The translations under genes and the position numbers were made by a program. Below the pieces are notes generated by a model that saw only the letters and a program-made list of their open reading frames with translations, ran no database searches and was not told the origin of the DNA. From assembly GCA_021307315.1 (NCBI GenBank), contig JAJSPD010000055.1, positions 186,001-250,000 on the forward strand: a stretch of 64,000 bases of DNA, read 5' to 3'. Below, one piece after another: positions 1-10,868 of the stretch. Origin of the DNA: Bisporella sp. PMI_857. Lineage: Eukaryota > Ascomycota > Leotiomycetes > Helotiales > Helotiaceae. Position 1 is the first letter of the stretch. Every line of letters starts with the position of its first letter.

Positions 1-137
1 TTGGCGTCCTACAGCATTGAAAGTTGCGTCGCGTGTTTTTTGACCTCAGGGCATCAACTTCAATTCTCTTGACATTAACAGAGTGTAAGACTTCTATTGC
101 AGGGCGCAAACCAGGCAAAATAATTTGTCTTAGCTGA

Positions 138-1226
138 ATGAATCTAGATTCTATCTGTGTATCAATGGAGTCCGTTATTACTGCATCTTACGATGGAGAC
201 GATGTACTCCATCCACCACCGAGCGGGAATGGTGTCTTCGAGCCCTTCACCAGATTGCCGCACGAACTGCGCTTGATCATCTGGGAGCTTGCTTTGCCCG
301 GCCCACGTATTGTTCGTCTCGAATTGGCTCTGCTAGCTGCACGATGTCAGGCGGCGATAAAGCAACGCCGCCAAGATGCAGAGGCACGTCTTCACTATAG
401 GCATGAAGACGAACCGTATACAGAAGAAGAGTTAACAGAACTCGTTGAGGATATTAGTGGAGATTTGTCTGAAGTAGAGCCACTGGTGGGCTTCCGGTCG
501 CGATGCCGTTCGCCTGCACTCCTTTTCGTTTGTCGGGAATCTTTTGAAGTTGCTTCCAAGTTCTATAAGCCATGTTTCCACACGCAAAATTCAATCCCTC
601 AAACTTACTTCGACTACAAATGTGACGTCTTGTACCTCGATGCGAGTTCTCTGGGGATACACGACGAAACGCTGTTGCTGTTCAACTGGGCATTTCTTCT
701 TGACTTAATTGGCGATTCTGCAGATTTTGCGCCACTGGAGCATCTCGCTGTAGACGATGAATTCGTCTCCGATGCAGGCGACTCTGAGACCTCCGGCGAG
801 ATCATTCGCGAGATTGTGGGGCTCTTCAAGAACCTTAAACGTATTACGATTGTCGTGGATACTTTCATGCATGAAACATCTTTATGCCTCGGGTGGGAGG
901 ACGGATGGTCACAGCTAGCCTTTCTCCCCTCAATGGATGTTCCTGGTGCTTTGGATATACTAAAACATCCAGAAAAACACTCGCAGCATGACGGTACATT
1001 CCTTCCGCCATGTTTCGAGGGTGAGAATGAATCGGATTATGAAGAGCAAGAGCTTGCAGTTGGCAGATATACAGACACACACGGGAAGCTCTATCAAATC
1101 AATTTCAGGATACTGTCTACAGCCATCATGAAAGCCAAGTTTGAAACATTGAAAAAGAGCTATGAAGCGGAGACGGGTAGCCACTGCGAGTATATAGGCA
1201 GACAGGGTATGGTACCACCTCCTTGA
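138..1226 (+). CDS. 2EXR-domain protein (fungal F-box-like family)
   Basis: A single uninterrupted reading frame of 362 codons. The N-terminal part (about residues 36-60) has the 2EXR signature LPHELRLIIWELALPGPR, and near residues 120-145 the usual partner motif PALLFVCRESFEVASKFY follows. Both are hallmarks of a very large ascomycete family of unknown biochemical role whose first helix resembles an F-box. Between them is an acidic, Arg-rich insertion (residues 75-115). No signal peptide or membrane segment is seen, so it should be intracellular. The start is the first ATG; a second ATG nine codons on (MESVITASY) is equally possible. Function beyond the family name is unknown. The next gene downstream on the same strand is 1.1 kb away. 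Confidence 0.8.
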   Translation: MNLDSICVSMESVITASYDGDDVLHPPPSGNGVFEPFTRLPHELRLIIWELALPGPRIVRLELALLAARCQAAIKQRRQDAEARLHYRHEDEPYTEEELTELVEDISGDLSEVEPLVGFRSRCRSPALLFVCRESFEVASKFYKPCFHTQNSIPQTYFDYKCDVLYLDASSLGIHDETLLLFNWAFLLDLIGDSADFAPLEHLAVDDEFVSDAGDSETSGEIIREIVGLFKNLKRITIVVDTFMHETSLCLGWEDGWSQLAFLPSMDVPGALDILKHPEKHSQHDGTFLPPCFEGENESDYEEQELAVGRYTDTHGKLYQINFRILSTAIMKAKFETLKKSYEAETGSHCEYIGRQGMVPPP

Positions 1227-2324
1227 GGCAGTGTCACTCATCATGATGCATACATTCGTATCTGGAGTTTTAGTCTGCCTACTCAGAGACTGATTTTCAG
1301 ATGGTATGCGATCTGTGCAACCATGGTGTGGAATTATTTCTGGAACATTCGCTCCCATCCACATGGCATGATGCGGCATTCTATTTGATCGTACGCATAC
1401 ACAGCTACATAAAGTAGGACTCGGAATTTGCAGGCTATTCTATGTAGAGGCTGATGCGACTGAGGGGCTCTTCAGCCTAAGCGAGGGGGCGATCACAACT
1501 GCCGACTTACCCCTGAATTTGGTTGCATATCGTCCGAATCCCACGTGTCTTTCCTTGAGTCCTCTTTTCTGTATTTCCCTATATTTCTTTCTTTATTTGA
1601 TGACCTGGAGACTTGGAGTTAAACGCATTGCTCAACACTTCAGAGTGATATATTGCATTTCAACATGGTGAAGTAATTGACATATGAGATCTTAGCCGTC
1701 CCGCTCTGCTCGCTTGTCAAAAGGGGCAAGCATTGTAGGCTAAATACTGTCTTGGCGCGTATTACTGCCTTTGTTGTGTTTGTGAGTCCTGGGTTTGCAG
1801 AATTTCATACTTGATTTGGCATCCTTTATGTTCTTCCGTACCTCTTACTATGCTAGTCTTAGGCTCAAAAAGTCAAGTCAAGCTCTTAATATGGATGATC
1901 TCTGCTGCTACGTTATCTTGTCCTGTGACAGTGTGTTTGTGATTAGATATATGCTATTTATTGATACACCTATAGTTGCTTGATTACCCTGCCTGCCATA
2001 TGGCTTAGAGTAAGTGCGGCTAAATCTCTGCTGGTCTCTACACCATATCCTCCTTCCCCATTTCAGGAAACTCCAATCGGATTCAGCTAGTTGCTTGCAA
2101 AAAGAACTGTCATCCACACAAAAACCTAGAATTTCAAATATACTCCACAGCGAGTACCTCATTAATAAAGCTTGCTCATCTCTGCGGCCTCTGGAAGAAC
2201 CAACTGATCCGAAAGGCTTCTTATCCTCTTGTCATCTTTTGATCGCAATATAGGCCCCTTGAACGTCGCCGATTTATTACCTCTTCTTGCCCATCTTGCA
2301 TTCGGGAGTTCAAGATCGTTCAAG
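1227..2324. other. Intergenic, no gene recognised
   Basis: About 1.1 kb with only short open frames on both strands and no recognisable domain, tRNA or repeat. It contains the 3' flank of the 2EXR gene and the promoter of the AA8 gene. Confidence 0.5.
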
Positions 2325-3068
2325 ATGCGTTGGAACTTCTGGGCTACATCCGTGGCAGCTGTGCTCGGCAGTGGTATGACGGATTCCTGCTCTTCAAAAA
2401 GCTTTACTAACATTGCGTTCAGTGTCGGTCGCCAATGCCACCACATATTTTGATAGTGAAACTGGTTTTACGTTCGGTTCGACTGATATTCTGTATGCAC
2501 TTGGTAAAACCCTCACCATTCGAATTGCCGTACCAACTCCTGTCTCCCCAAACACAAGCTATGATGCCGTGCTTCAAGTCGTTGCTCCTATTGGGGTAGG
2601 CTGGGCAGGTGTGGCTTGGGGAGGTGGCATGACCTTCAATCCTCTGGCTGTAGGCTGGCAAAATTCTAACCAAGCAATTGTCTCCTCCAGATGGGCAACG
2701 TAAGACTACTTACAATTTTTGTCAATTTTACATAGCTGATACTCTTCAGCCTTCACGCATCGCCATCTATCTACACTGGCGCTACCTATCAGTTGTTCAG
2801 AACTGGAAACAAGGTGAATGGTACACACTGGCAGTACACAGCCAAATGTACTGGTTGCACATACTACGTTGGTTCAAACAACCGCCAAGTTATTCTCAGC
2901 CCTACAGGTACGAATAGGCTTGCTTGGGCATATTCGCCCTCAAAGCCGGCGACTCCATCATCGACTTCATCCGTGATTCAAGCTCATGAGTCTTACAACT
3001 ATATCACTCCTAACTTCGCAGAAGGGCAAAACGCCAACTTTGCGGCTCTTGTTATCAGAAATACATAG
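2325..3068 (+). CDS. Secreted AA8-type heme (cytochrome) domain protein, C-terminus uncertain
   Basis: Exons join(2325..2373,2423..2699,2750..3068), all GT-AG, give 214 aa. The first exon encodes a short hydrophobic leader (MRWNFWATSVAAVLGS). The mature part starts ANATTYFDSETGFTFG and continues with VGWAGVAWGGGMTFNPLAVGW, the pattern of the cellobiose-dehydrogenase cytochrome (AA8/CDH-cyt) fold; the Met in GGMTFNP is a likely heme ligand, and a His in QAHESYNY is a candidate second ligand. A Cys pair (KCTGC) follows. AA8 domains are secreted b-type cytochromes that pass electrons, for example to LPMOs. The frame stops after NFAALVIRNT, but another frame stays open from 3068 to 3184 (VALCNLSGAGG, then KACVEN), as if the true C-terminus were shifted. 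No spliceosome-sized intron joins the two, so a frameshift or early stop is likely. The DUF1996-CBM1 gene is its convergent neighbour. Confidence 0.65.
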
Positions 3069-3186
3069 ATGCTCAGGCTGGGCACTCAGTCTTCCCAGGA
3101 TCTGGGTCTGTCGCTCTTTGCAATCTTTCTGGTGCTGGAGGCAGTCAAGATGCGGGATTGGAGAAGGCCTGTGTAGAGAATTGAGT

Positions 3187-3806
3187 AGTGTACATAGCTT
3201 AGCAACCGAGAGGGAAGCCCTGTACATACCAATACTTGCCTTGAAGCAATTTCTGATATTTTCTTATTCTCGTGATTTTCGGATTCACCCCTGGGGCACT
3301 GCTTCAGGTGCTACGGAGAGTGTGGGCGTGTGGCACCTTTATTCAATAATCAACCTTAGGCGAGAGCAGGACCATCGCTGCCCTAATAATAGATACTAAA
3401 TAATGAGATAACACAAGGCGAAATCTTCAACAAAGTGCTTGCCAGAGATGCAAATAAGCGGATGGTAAGTATCCTTGTTCTAATGACTGTTGCATTTCGC
3501 TAACTAGAGAAACATGACCTTGCCAAAATATTGAATTCACATACCACTGTAAGGCGTTGATTAGCAGCAAGCATAGAGATCAACACACAAAATGATGGCG
3601 GGCAGAGGTCGAGATACAGTCTGCAGCCAGGGAAGCACCCTTATAAAACAGATATCAAGAAAACATCATCCCAAATTTCTAAGGTACGTCCAACTGAAAA
3701 AATAAAACGGTTCTGGTTATCCCATCCCATCCCATCCCGTCTCAGCAGTCTTCAAATTAGGCGCAGAATGGAATGTTAATAAACCCGTAGTCGAGAAGAG
3801 GAAGAA
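3187..3806. other. Intergenic between convergent secreted-protein genes
   Basis: About 600 bp of shared 3' flank. It contains a short CCCAT tandem (about 3720-3738) and no other recognisable feature. Confidence 0.4.
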
Positions 3807-5363
3807 CTATAGGCACTGGGAGTACCACTGGTTTGAGAACACACAGGTTGTCCCTGCAACACAAGTTCCGCTTCCGGCCCATCCTTGGCCACCACATTGC
3901 GCATACTTAGGTAGTGTGCCAGATGGGGCTTGTGTTGGCGCTGCTGGGACGGGTACAGTGACTAAGGTGGTCGCTGGTGCACCTGGGACCGTAGGGTTGG
4001 CTGGTGCTGGGTCTGGGTCTGGCTCAGCAGGGGCTGGGGTGCTACCGTCAGCTGGGGTGCCTAGAGGGAGAGCACGGAGCCAGCCATCGACAGTCTCCTT
4101 AGATCGTTGAGCAACGTTGCAGGCGCTATATTGACTCTCAGATTGGGTGGTAAGACCGGCAGATGGGCAAGCCGCCATGAGGTTGCAGTTCTTGTCCATG
4201 GCTTGTTGGAGAGTATCTCCCTTCCACCCAAAAACGTAATCACCGTGCGCTGCAGAACCACTATTTAGAAGGTCAGTATGTGGTATATATAGTACGGGGA
4301 CAATTGGCCTACCCGAGGTTCATGCTGTAAACAAATGGCTTTGAGCCATCTGTGGGCCACAGGCTCTTGTCGGCGAAGGCTGAGACGTCCCACATGAGCT
4401 CATACATGACTTGGGGAAGCTTGACTGGGTGAGTAGAAGGGCAAGTTGCGCCACCATCAGCTCCAGCCCCTGAAGAGTAGGCAACGTGGCTCTGGTGGTC
4501 AGGACTGTCAAGATTCACGCCATCCCAGCAACTTTTACACAGCATTAGCGACTCACACTTCTCATAACTTGGATGGGTAGCTTACGTAGGGAAGATGATT
4601 GTTTGACGAATTCTCTTGCAAGATGGATCGGCTGGGATGTCAACAGTATCAGTTCCTGAGCATGGCTGAGCGCCAATAAATTGGTCGCCGGTGGTAGTCC
4701 AGCATCGGTGGCAGATGTTTGACCTTGCAACCTTGCTCGGGTCTGTGTTTGTAGCTTTTCCAGCAATCATGCGGAAACCCTATGACTGGTGAACACAACA
4801 GTTATCTCAATTGAATACACCAACTTACCTTCTTGAACGCAACAGTCTTCCCAGCATGCATGTAGTAAACATCGAGACCACCCTTTTGAGCCAGGCTCCC
4901 TTGTGGTCCTCCATTCCCAATCTGAGGAACACGCTTATATGTTCCATTCTTGGAGTGGAAGAACATAACTGCAGTCCAATAATTTGATAAATCCTCTTTA
5001 AAACTACATGATGTGCATGTGGAGAGTGAAGGCAGATCGTGGGTAGCTGGGTCCATGGTGATGTCGAACGAGTTTCCTCCTGTTCACGTGCTTTAGTTAG
5101 ATGCCACACATCCACGTGGACTCTGATATTGGTCCACGAAAAGGTAAGTTCTGCATATTTAGATCACAAAGCTACATACCTACGATTTGGTGAAGATGGG
5201 GGGTATATGTCATTCCAGGATTGACTATAGGATCAACACGGTCGACAACCAACTGTGAGCATGGAAATCGAAGCATGGCCTGATCGAGGCGCTTATCGAG
5301 AAGATCTGAAGCGCCAGCATGATGGGCAAGAAGCGCCGCGACGGCGACGTAGGTCAACTGCAT
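3807..5363 (-). CDS. Secreted DUF1996 protein with C-terminal CBM1 cellulose-binding module
   Basis: Five exons, complement(join(3807..4260,4313..4531,4586..4779,4829..5079,5180..5363)), all GT-AG and phase-consistent, encode 433 aa. A leader ([18 protein letters not shown]) is followed by the DUF1996 domain: [20 protein letters not shown], the HLHQIVGGNSF block, KKGFRMIAG, and [18 protein letters not shown]. After about residue 325 comes a Pro/Ala/Asp-rich linker (repeats like [10 protein letters not shown]) and then a CBM1 of about 33 residues ([14 protein letters not shown] to NQWYSQCL) with its Cys pattern and aromatic binding residues. DUF1996 has conserved His/Asp residues but no reaction I can state with confidence. 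The CBM1 implies action on cellulose. The convergent AA8 gene and the CBM1 both point to plant-cell-wall degradation. Confidence 0.88.
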
Positions 5364-7595
5364 TTTGACTGATCAAAATCGCGATAGCTTTGAGTTGTGT
5401 GTTGTCAACAGCAGTTGAGGAAGGAAATACAGCAGATGTAGAAACAAATACGTCCTGGGGTACTTGTATGTCTACACCCTAAGTTGCCTCTTCTAGTCAC
5501 AACTGCCGAAGTAGTATAATCCTTTTATTTGATCATCCATAATTTGGGTAATGTATGAATGATTGGGTGGGGGTGTTTGAAGCATTCATCTATTTTATCC
5601 CCGCATTTTTGTACACTTATTTGCCAGCGCTTCCCCAGGACAGCCCCAGATTCAGTCGTTGAGTCAAATGATTTCTGGTTTTATTTATCCGGCACGGCAC
5701 AGGGATGCTAGCTAATCCTTCAGAGCGATACTGGATCGGACGAAAGGTCTGGGTGGTTAACAGGAATCGGGAATTCCGTTGAATGTAGGCTTTGCCTCGT
5801 GACTTAAATGGAAGTACCATGTACAACATTGCCTGCCTGAATTATGGCTATTTTTTTGGTACCGAACGAAGATCTCAGCCACACATCCGGGAGTTTCTGT
5901 TCCTAGAAGTCAGTCTTCCAGAAAGGCTTGTTATCATCATTCGATGTGGAATGAATTACTGAAAAAAAGATAGCATTTCAGCTATGGACATATAGATCTC
6001 GAGAGACTACGCCCTCTGATTAATTCTTCCAAAATAGCCTCATTACATTCTGCTCAATCAGACTGGGAGAAATGTGACAGTATATTTTGCATACAAATAT
6101 TCGATCTGACGTTACTCAAGATTTAGAACTAGGAGAGGTGCAAGGAAAATTCAAATGAGGTCATTCTGCCTTGCAGACACATATTGTAAATTGAATTGCA
6201 TTCAAAGAGAACGCCATTGAGCGAATTCCAAATTAAAGTTTCCAAGCACGCATGGTTGACACAGCCAGCGCAGAAACAAAGTGGTACCTGCCACAGGCAT
6301 CGAAACTAGGGTGATTATCGGCTCATAAACAATGGGTGAAGACTCAGTAGACCTACCATATTACTACTCTTGTAAAGAAAAATAAAATATCTCACCGAAT
6401 GATGAGAATGTCGATCTCTCCAGTATGGATGCCAAAAGACCGTACATATCATAGGTACGTAAGCAATAAAAGGACATTGAATTCAATAACACCAAAGAGA
6501 GCGCATTCGGAATTGTCGGCTCGATAGCCAAATTGGTGACTTCTTGGAAGTCTCGTCAGTGCTACCCACTACGCCGGAGCACTTGAGGTTACCTCAAGTG
6601 GAATTCCGTGTCGTACATACTTCCCGTGTTGCTGGCAAGCAATCTACTTGCCACTATGCAGCGATAGAAGTCCACCTTCCTCTTCTATCGAATGCAGACT
6701 TAACCAAATTTTTGAGAGCTGCACTCTGTCCATTCTATCACCACCGCCGTTATAGGCTCTAGTTCAACCCCCGACCAAATCATTTCAGTATCATGAACCA
6801 TAAGTTTAAGTTCTAAAAAATAGTCCATGTTGGCCTTGTTGATAAGCCATCTCGCAGGCTGTTTTTGTCCTGATACAAAGACCCAACACTATTAATTTGT
6901 TCAATGGTGATCTCCCTAATATATTGTAGCACAATCTTGATAATGTAGAAGAAATGAGAAGGGCCGAATACAAAGTGAGAATAGGAATGGATGGCGGTTA
7001 CGGGCAAGGCCAAAACGGCGAGCGTGACTGTAGCGAAAGGCCGATTTCTCCCTATGACAAATTTATGAATCTGGGCATCCTATCTGAGCATTTCTCCTTA
7101 GAAAGTGTGTCAGCAAAATCGATAAAATAACCATGGAGGGTACGAAATTGCAAATATTGTCGGCCTTAGTATGTTAGCTTATTGATCACTGGTTACGGTA
7201 ATAGAAGGCAAGACCCATTGGACCACCAATAACTCTGGACTAATACACTTTTTTCCTTTATCTGTACCACAGCCTCTGTTGGATTCATTTACTGTAGAAT
7301 TTCGATGGAAACCATCTAGTCCTTGTAATATCCATGTTTAATACGGCATATCTCAGTGATCGTAGTAGTATTATCATGATATATTGTGTTGAACAGGCTA
7401 GGTCTAAGGATCATACCTAGTCTATTGTAGGCAACGGTAGGCAACGGTAGGCAACAGTGTAATGACATGTGAGTATCGTACCTCTATAATTAGAGGGATT
7501 ATCTCCTGTAGTTTAGGTTCTATAACCTTCAGCAATTGATACTCGTTTGCCCTATACTCTCTGAAGGCCACGTGACTACTTCCCTCTATTTGAAC
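5364..7595. other. Long gene-poor, AT-rich region
   Basis: About 2.2 kb without a convincing gene. The proximal part is the promoter of the DUF1996-CBM1 gene. Short open frames (for example minus strand 7422-7634, which includes YVQIEGSSHVAFREYRANEY) match nothing I recognise. It is the left edge of the repeat-rich block. Confidence 0.4.
7427..7457. repeat. Short tandem repeat, about 3 x 10-11 bp
   Basis: Three successive copies of GTAGGCAACG (the last ending in A) stand head to tail. The tract is small and of unknown origin, and lies 140 bp left of the dispersed repeat. Confidence 0.7.
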
Positions 7596-8388
7596 ATATT
7601 GACCCCTAAAATCGAATACTATACCCCCACACAATATAAGATATCAAATACTTATACGTATCACGGCAACATTTGTAAATATTATATTATATTATACTAT
7701 ACTACAGTATACAATAATACTAACTTTAAATAAAGTTATTTCTAATTAGTAATACCACAAAAATTGTAACAGCCAGGGTCGGTTTAAGACGGCCATCGTG
7801 ACAGCCTAACAGCCAGCCGAAGGCTTTTCAGCTGTAGTACTTTCAGGGCTGCAAGCGGCACGTTCCGCCCATGGCCAGCCACAGGCTTACAGCTCCAGCA
7901 GCCACAGGCTCACAGCTACAACAGCTCCAACAGCTACAGGCTCACAGCTACAGCACAGTGAAAGATATAAGGAACAGCTAGAGCTGTCTGAATAAAGCAA
8001 GCTTGAGTTTTTCTTTCCATGTTAGACTTACAAGCATACTTATAATATCAATTCATCACTATTGCAACTACAGCCTTCGTCAAGTGTTCTTACCTGTTAT
8101 ATTGCAATCCCTCCTGCTGCCCTCTATCTGTTACAAAAATATAGCTTTTTTTTAAAAAAGAAAGCTTTATTTCTACTTGTTTCTGACTTTTGCAGTAGTT
8201 TTTTAACTTAAGTTACTAGATTTGGCAAAATACTTAGTATATTGCTAATATAATATAAAATCAAGTTTCTATTAATACTAGCTTTCTACGAGATATTTCA
8301 CACTAATACTAGCGTAGTATCAAAAAGTCGATCTTATATGACTCGAGACTCGATATCACTAAATATCACCATACTAGTTCCTTCACTG
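7596..8388 (+). repeat. Dispersed non-autonomous repeat, copy 1 (interrupted by an LTR)
   Basis: Excluding the nested LTR at 7765-8135, this AT-rich sequence matches 13985-14404 collinearly and in the same orientation. Shared landmarks are ATATTGACCCCTAAAATCGA at the left, a poly-T/poly-A stretch in the middle, and ACTCGAGACTCGATATCACT close to the right end; both copies end in CACTG. No open reading frame of note is present, so it looks like a MITE or other non-autonomous element. The left terminus is less certain here, because the 25 bp that form an inverted repeat in copy 2 are not recognisable. Confidence 0.75.
7765..8135. mobile_element. Solo LTR (371 bp) nested in the dispersed repeat
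   Basis: The segment begins TGTAACAG and ends CTGTTACA, a perfect 8-bp terminal inverted repeat with the TG...CA ends of LTR retrotransposons. It is flanked by an exact 5-bp target duplication AAAAT (7760-7764 and 8136-8140). The second copy of the host repeat lacks this segment at the equivalent position (about 14147), which gives a natural empty-site comparison. Internally it has degenerate repeats of CACAGGCTCACAGCT and an AATAAAG motif. No gag or pol is adjacent, so it is a solo LTR left by recombination. Copia or gypsy origin cannot be told. Confidence 0.88.
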
Positions 8389-8705
8389 GACATGCATGCT
8401 TCTAGCAGTTAAGGTAGCCAAGTTGAGAGTAGAAAGATTGAAAAGTGCCTTCCGTCCGAAGTTCAATATGCATGCTTTTAATGGGTCTAGCATTTGCAAA
8501 AGAGTAGTTCTTAAGCTTATAATAACAGGAAAGTTAACCAGTTTCTACAGACTTATTTATTACACTAGCTTAAGGCGCTAGGATAGATAAGCAAGACGTC
8601 AGAAAGGGTTCAAGCAATATTGTTTTTAAAGGCTTACGTTATAGTAAGCTGTCTATTGTTTATAAGAGTTTAATTAACTTGTCTTAAGTTAATAGAAGCC
8701 CCAGT
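8389..8705. other. Intergenic, AT-rich debris
   Basis: About 300 bp between the repeat and the WD40 relic with no recognisable gene. It may be the decayed upstream part of the NLR-like gene. Confidence 0.3.
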
Positions 8706-9125
8706 TTGCATACATTTATATATAATGCCAAGCGATTTGCTTTATACAACCGAACTGTAATTGAACAGGCACTTTTTCAGTTGTATTGCTTTGCTTTTGT
8801 TTTTGCGCTAGGAACAAGCATTGTTCGAAGGAAATTCAAGAGTTGTATCCCAGATTGGATTCGGCTGAAACTAAAAGCGCAAGCACACTGGAACGCGGTG
8901 TTGCAGACGCTCGAAAGCGATACTAACTGGTTTAGTTCGGTAGCTTTTTCACTTAACGGCAAGCAAGTCATGTCTGGATCAAACAACAAGACGGTTCGAC
9001 TTTGGAATGCGGCGGCAGGAGCACCGCTGCAGACGCTCGAGGGCCACACTCACTGGTTAGTTTGGTGGCTTTTTCACCTAATGGTAAGCAATTGCCAATC
9101 TTACAAGTATCCAATTATTGGGTAG
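8706..9125 (+). pseudogene. Relic of a NACHT/STAND-type receptor: linker plus WD40 repeats
   Basis: The 139-codon open frame contains a linker typical of fungal NLR-like WD40 proteins (FIYNAKRFALYNRTVIEQA), then NAVLQTLESDTNWFSSVAFS, a WD40 blade ending SNNKTVRLWNAAAGAPL, and the start of a next blade (QTLEGHTHW) that runs into a frameshift around 9060-9115. A second frame continues for a few residues (LVAFSPNGKQLP). Intact relatives have a NACHT ATPase upstream and 7-14 WD40 repeats, none of which is present here. The repeats contain the high-identity blade sequence expected of fast-evolving incompatibility receptors. It is a truncated, frameshifted fragment, presumably non-functional. Confidence 0.75.
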
Positions 9126-10850
9126 TAAAAAGCGATACGAATATTCTTTGGCGGCTTCCCGATTATCGGAAAACTCATTCAGCTGATTGGAACAGAAGTA
9201 CAAACAGCGATGGATTGAGCAAAAAGCCCAAGACTACGAAAAATCTCATCGAATATCCTATCTGCAAAGAGAAAGTCAAACAGCTGATCGCCGTCAAGCT
9301 CTGCAAGCACGAATATTGAAACGAGTGCATCCACAGCTGGCACCGCCAAACCAGCTGTCTAGGATCTTGCAGATCTTTATGGTCACTCTGCAGGAAGACC
9401 ACCGAGAAGGTTGGAGACGAGGCTGTCAATAATTCAAAAAACGTATTTGAAGACGGCTAATTTGTTGGTCTGCTGGATTTCATGGACGATTCTGACTCCG
9501 ATATAAAGGGTAATAAGAATGCTGTGGATAGGGTTATTAATAGAAAGATCAGGGTGCTATCGGTGTTTCTCGGCGAGATCACTTTCCAGCACCTTTTGTA
9601 ATGGGTCTTATTGCGGATCCTGACTTTCTATACACACCTATGCTGCCAATTTATTTACACTCGGAAAATGTGGATTATGCGGAGGTATATGCAGCCCTTT
9701 TTGGAACTCTTTTAAATCCGGACGAGCTGGCCGAGCTGGGCTTTTACGAGGGCGAGGCGAATAGCATGGTTCAGGAGGCAGGATTACTAGCTTCGCGGGC
9801 AGATTGAGTTACGGAAGGATTATTTACAGCAGGTTGGGCTTAGGTCTGTGTAAAGCAGATGATAATGACCGGCAAACAAGAGTGCTCACATGGGACCAAA
9901 TTAGGGATAGACTATCTGGGTTATAGTAAACATAGTAGACAAATATAGCACAGTGCTTGAATCTCTTTCTATATTAATTTCAATGATATTTCTATGAATA
10001 ATCTCATTGGCCAATGAAAAGATAACTGTTTTGTGCCTTTGCCTATGTAGAAGCACTTGATCGTCAGCCAACTCGTTAAGGGCGAGAATCAAACCCTAAA
10101 ACACCATGCGCTCCACGAGGCCATGGGGGGTAATGTTTAAAGTTACGAAGTTGTTGAGGAAGTTAGAGTTACTTAGAATGTTCCCACAGACGCTGGGACT
10201 CGGCGGTTCTGGTCATGCATGGATTATGGGGTGATAGCAACACAATATGCCTGTGCCACCTTTAGATGTTTTCTATCGACTTTCGCAGTTCTACCAAGCG
10301 TACTAGCGAAAACTAGCATAAATTCTATCCTTGTGAACACAAAAAGGAGTTACTTTCTTAACGAAACTAAATATACTTCTAATTGCTTTTCAGCCTCCTG
10401 ATAAACGAGAGTTTGAGAGAATATGAATAAGGCTCGTTGGCGCCTCCTAATACAGGCCAAACATTGTTATGTAGGTCTATTCTACGCTCGCAATCCAGGC
10501 CAGTATTGTTTGCATTGTGAATACAGAGTTTGTGCCTGGATGTAGAAATGGCTTATAGAATATGTAAGTTCCTTTTCTTGCGTTCTTTTGTCTAATCGCA
10601 GCTAGTGTTTCAATGATCTGTCATTGCTGAATATATTGGCTTACGGTAACTTCTCTGGGTTTCTCAGTTTGTATCCGGCCCAGCTCGTAGAATTGCTTCT
10701 TGAGAACCTTTTCTGAGCGCTTCTTCAAGAATGGTAGCTTATAAGAAGCAGTTGATATGTGATCACGCAGAAAGACTAGTCCTTTAATGCGCAGGTTGCA
10801 ACTCGGTGCATAAGAAGAAGTGTTTAGCTGCCTAGAAATGCTTACTTGGA
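9126..10850. other. Coding-like debris, unrecognised
   Basis: The segment 9187-9432 (+) is open for 81 codons with a coiled, charged composition (KYKQRWIEQKAQDYEKSHR). The segment 9500-9807 is open in pieces (VFLGEITFQHLL, then an acidic stretch ending EANSMVQEAGLLASRAD). They look like remnants of one or more mobile-element or accessory genes, but I cannot assign a family. From 9830 to 10850 I see no gene. Confidence 0.35.
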
Positions 10851-10868
10851 CCCTAACCCTAACCCTAA
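10851..10868. repeat. Interstitial telomere-like repeat (CCCTAA)3
   Basis: Three perfect CCCTAA units (TTAGGG on the other strand) occur in tandem, 380 bp upstream of the HET gene. TTAGGG is the telomere unit of filamentous ascomycetes. Three copies are too few to be a telomere end. Confidence 0.8.

Noticed and set aside
3916..4110. Gly/Ala/Ser-rich plus-strand frame over the DUF1996-CBM1 gene
   Set aside because: It is the antisense reading of the Pro/Ala linker codons.
7427..7457. CRISPR-like array from short direct repeats
   Set aside because: Units are contiguous with no spacers, and the sequence is eukaryotic.
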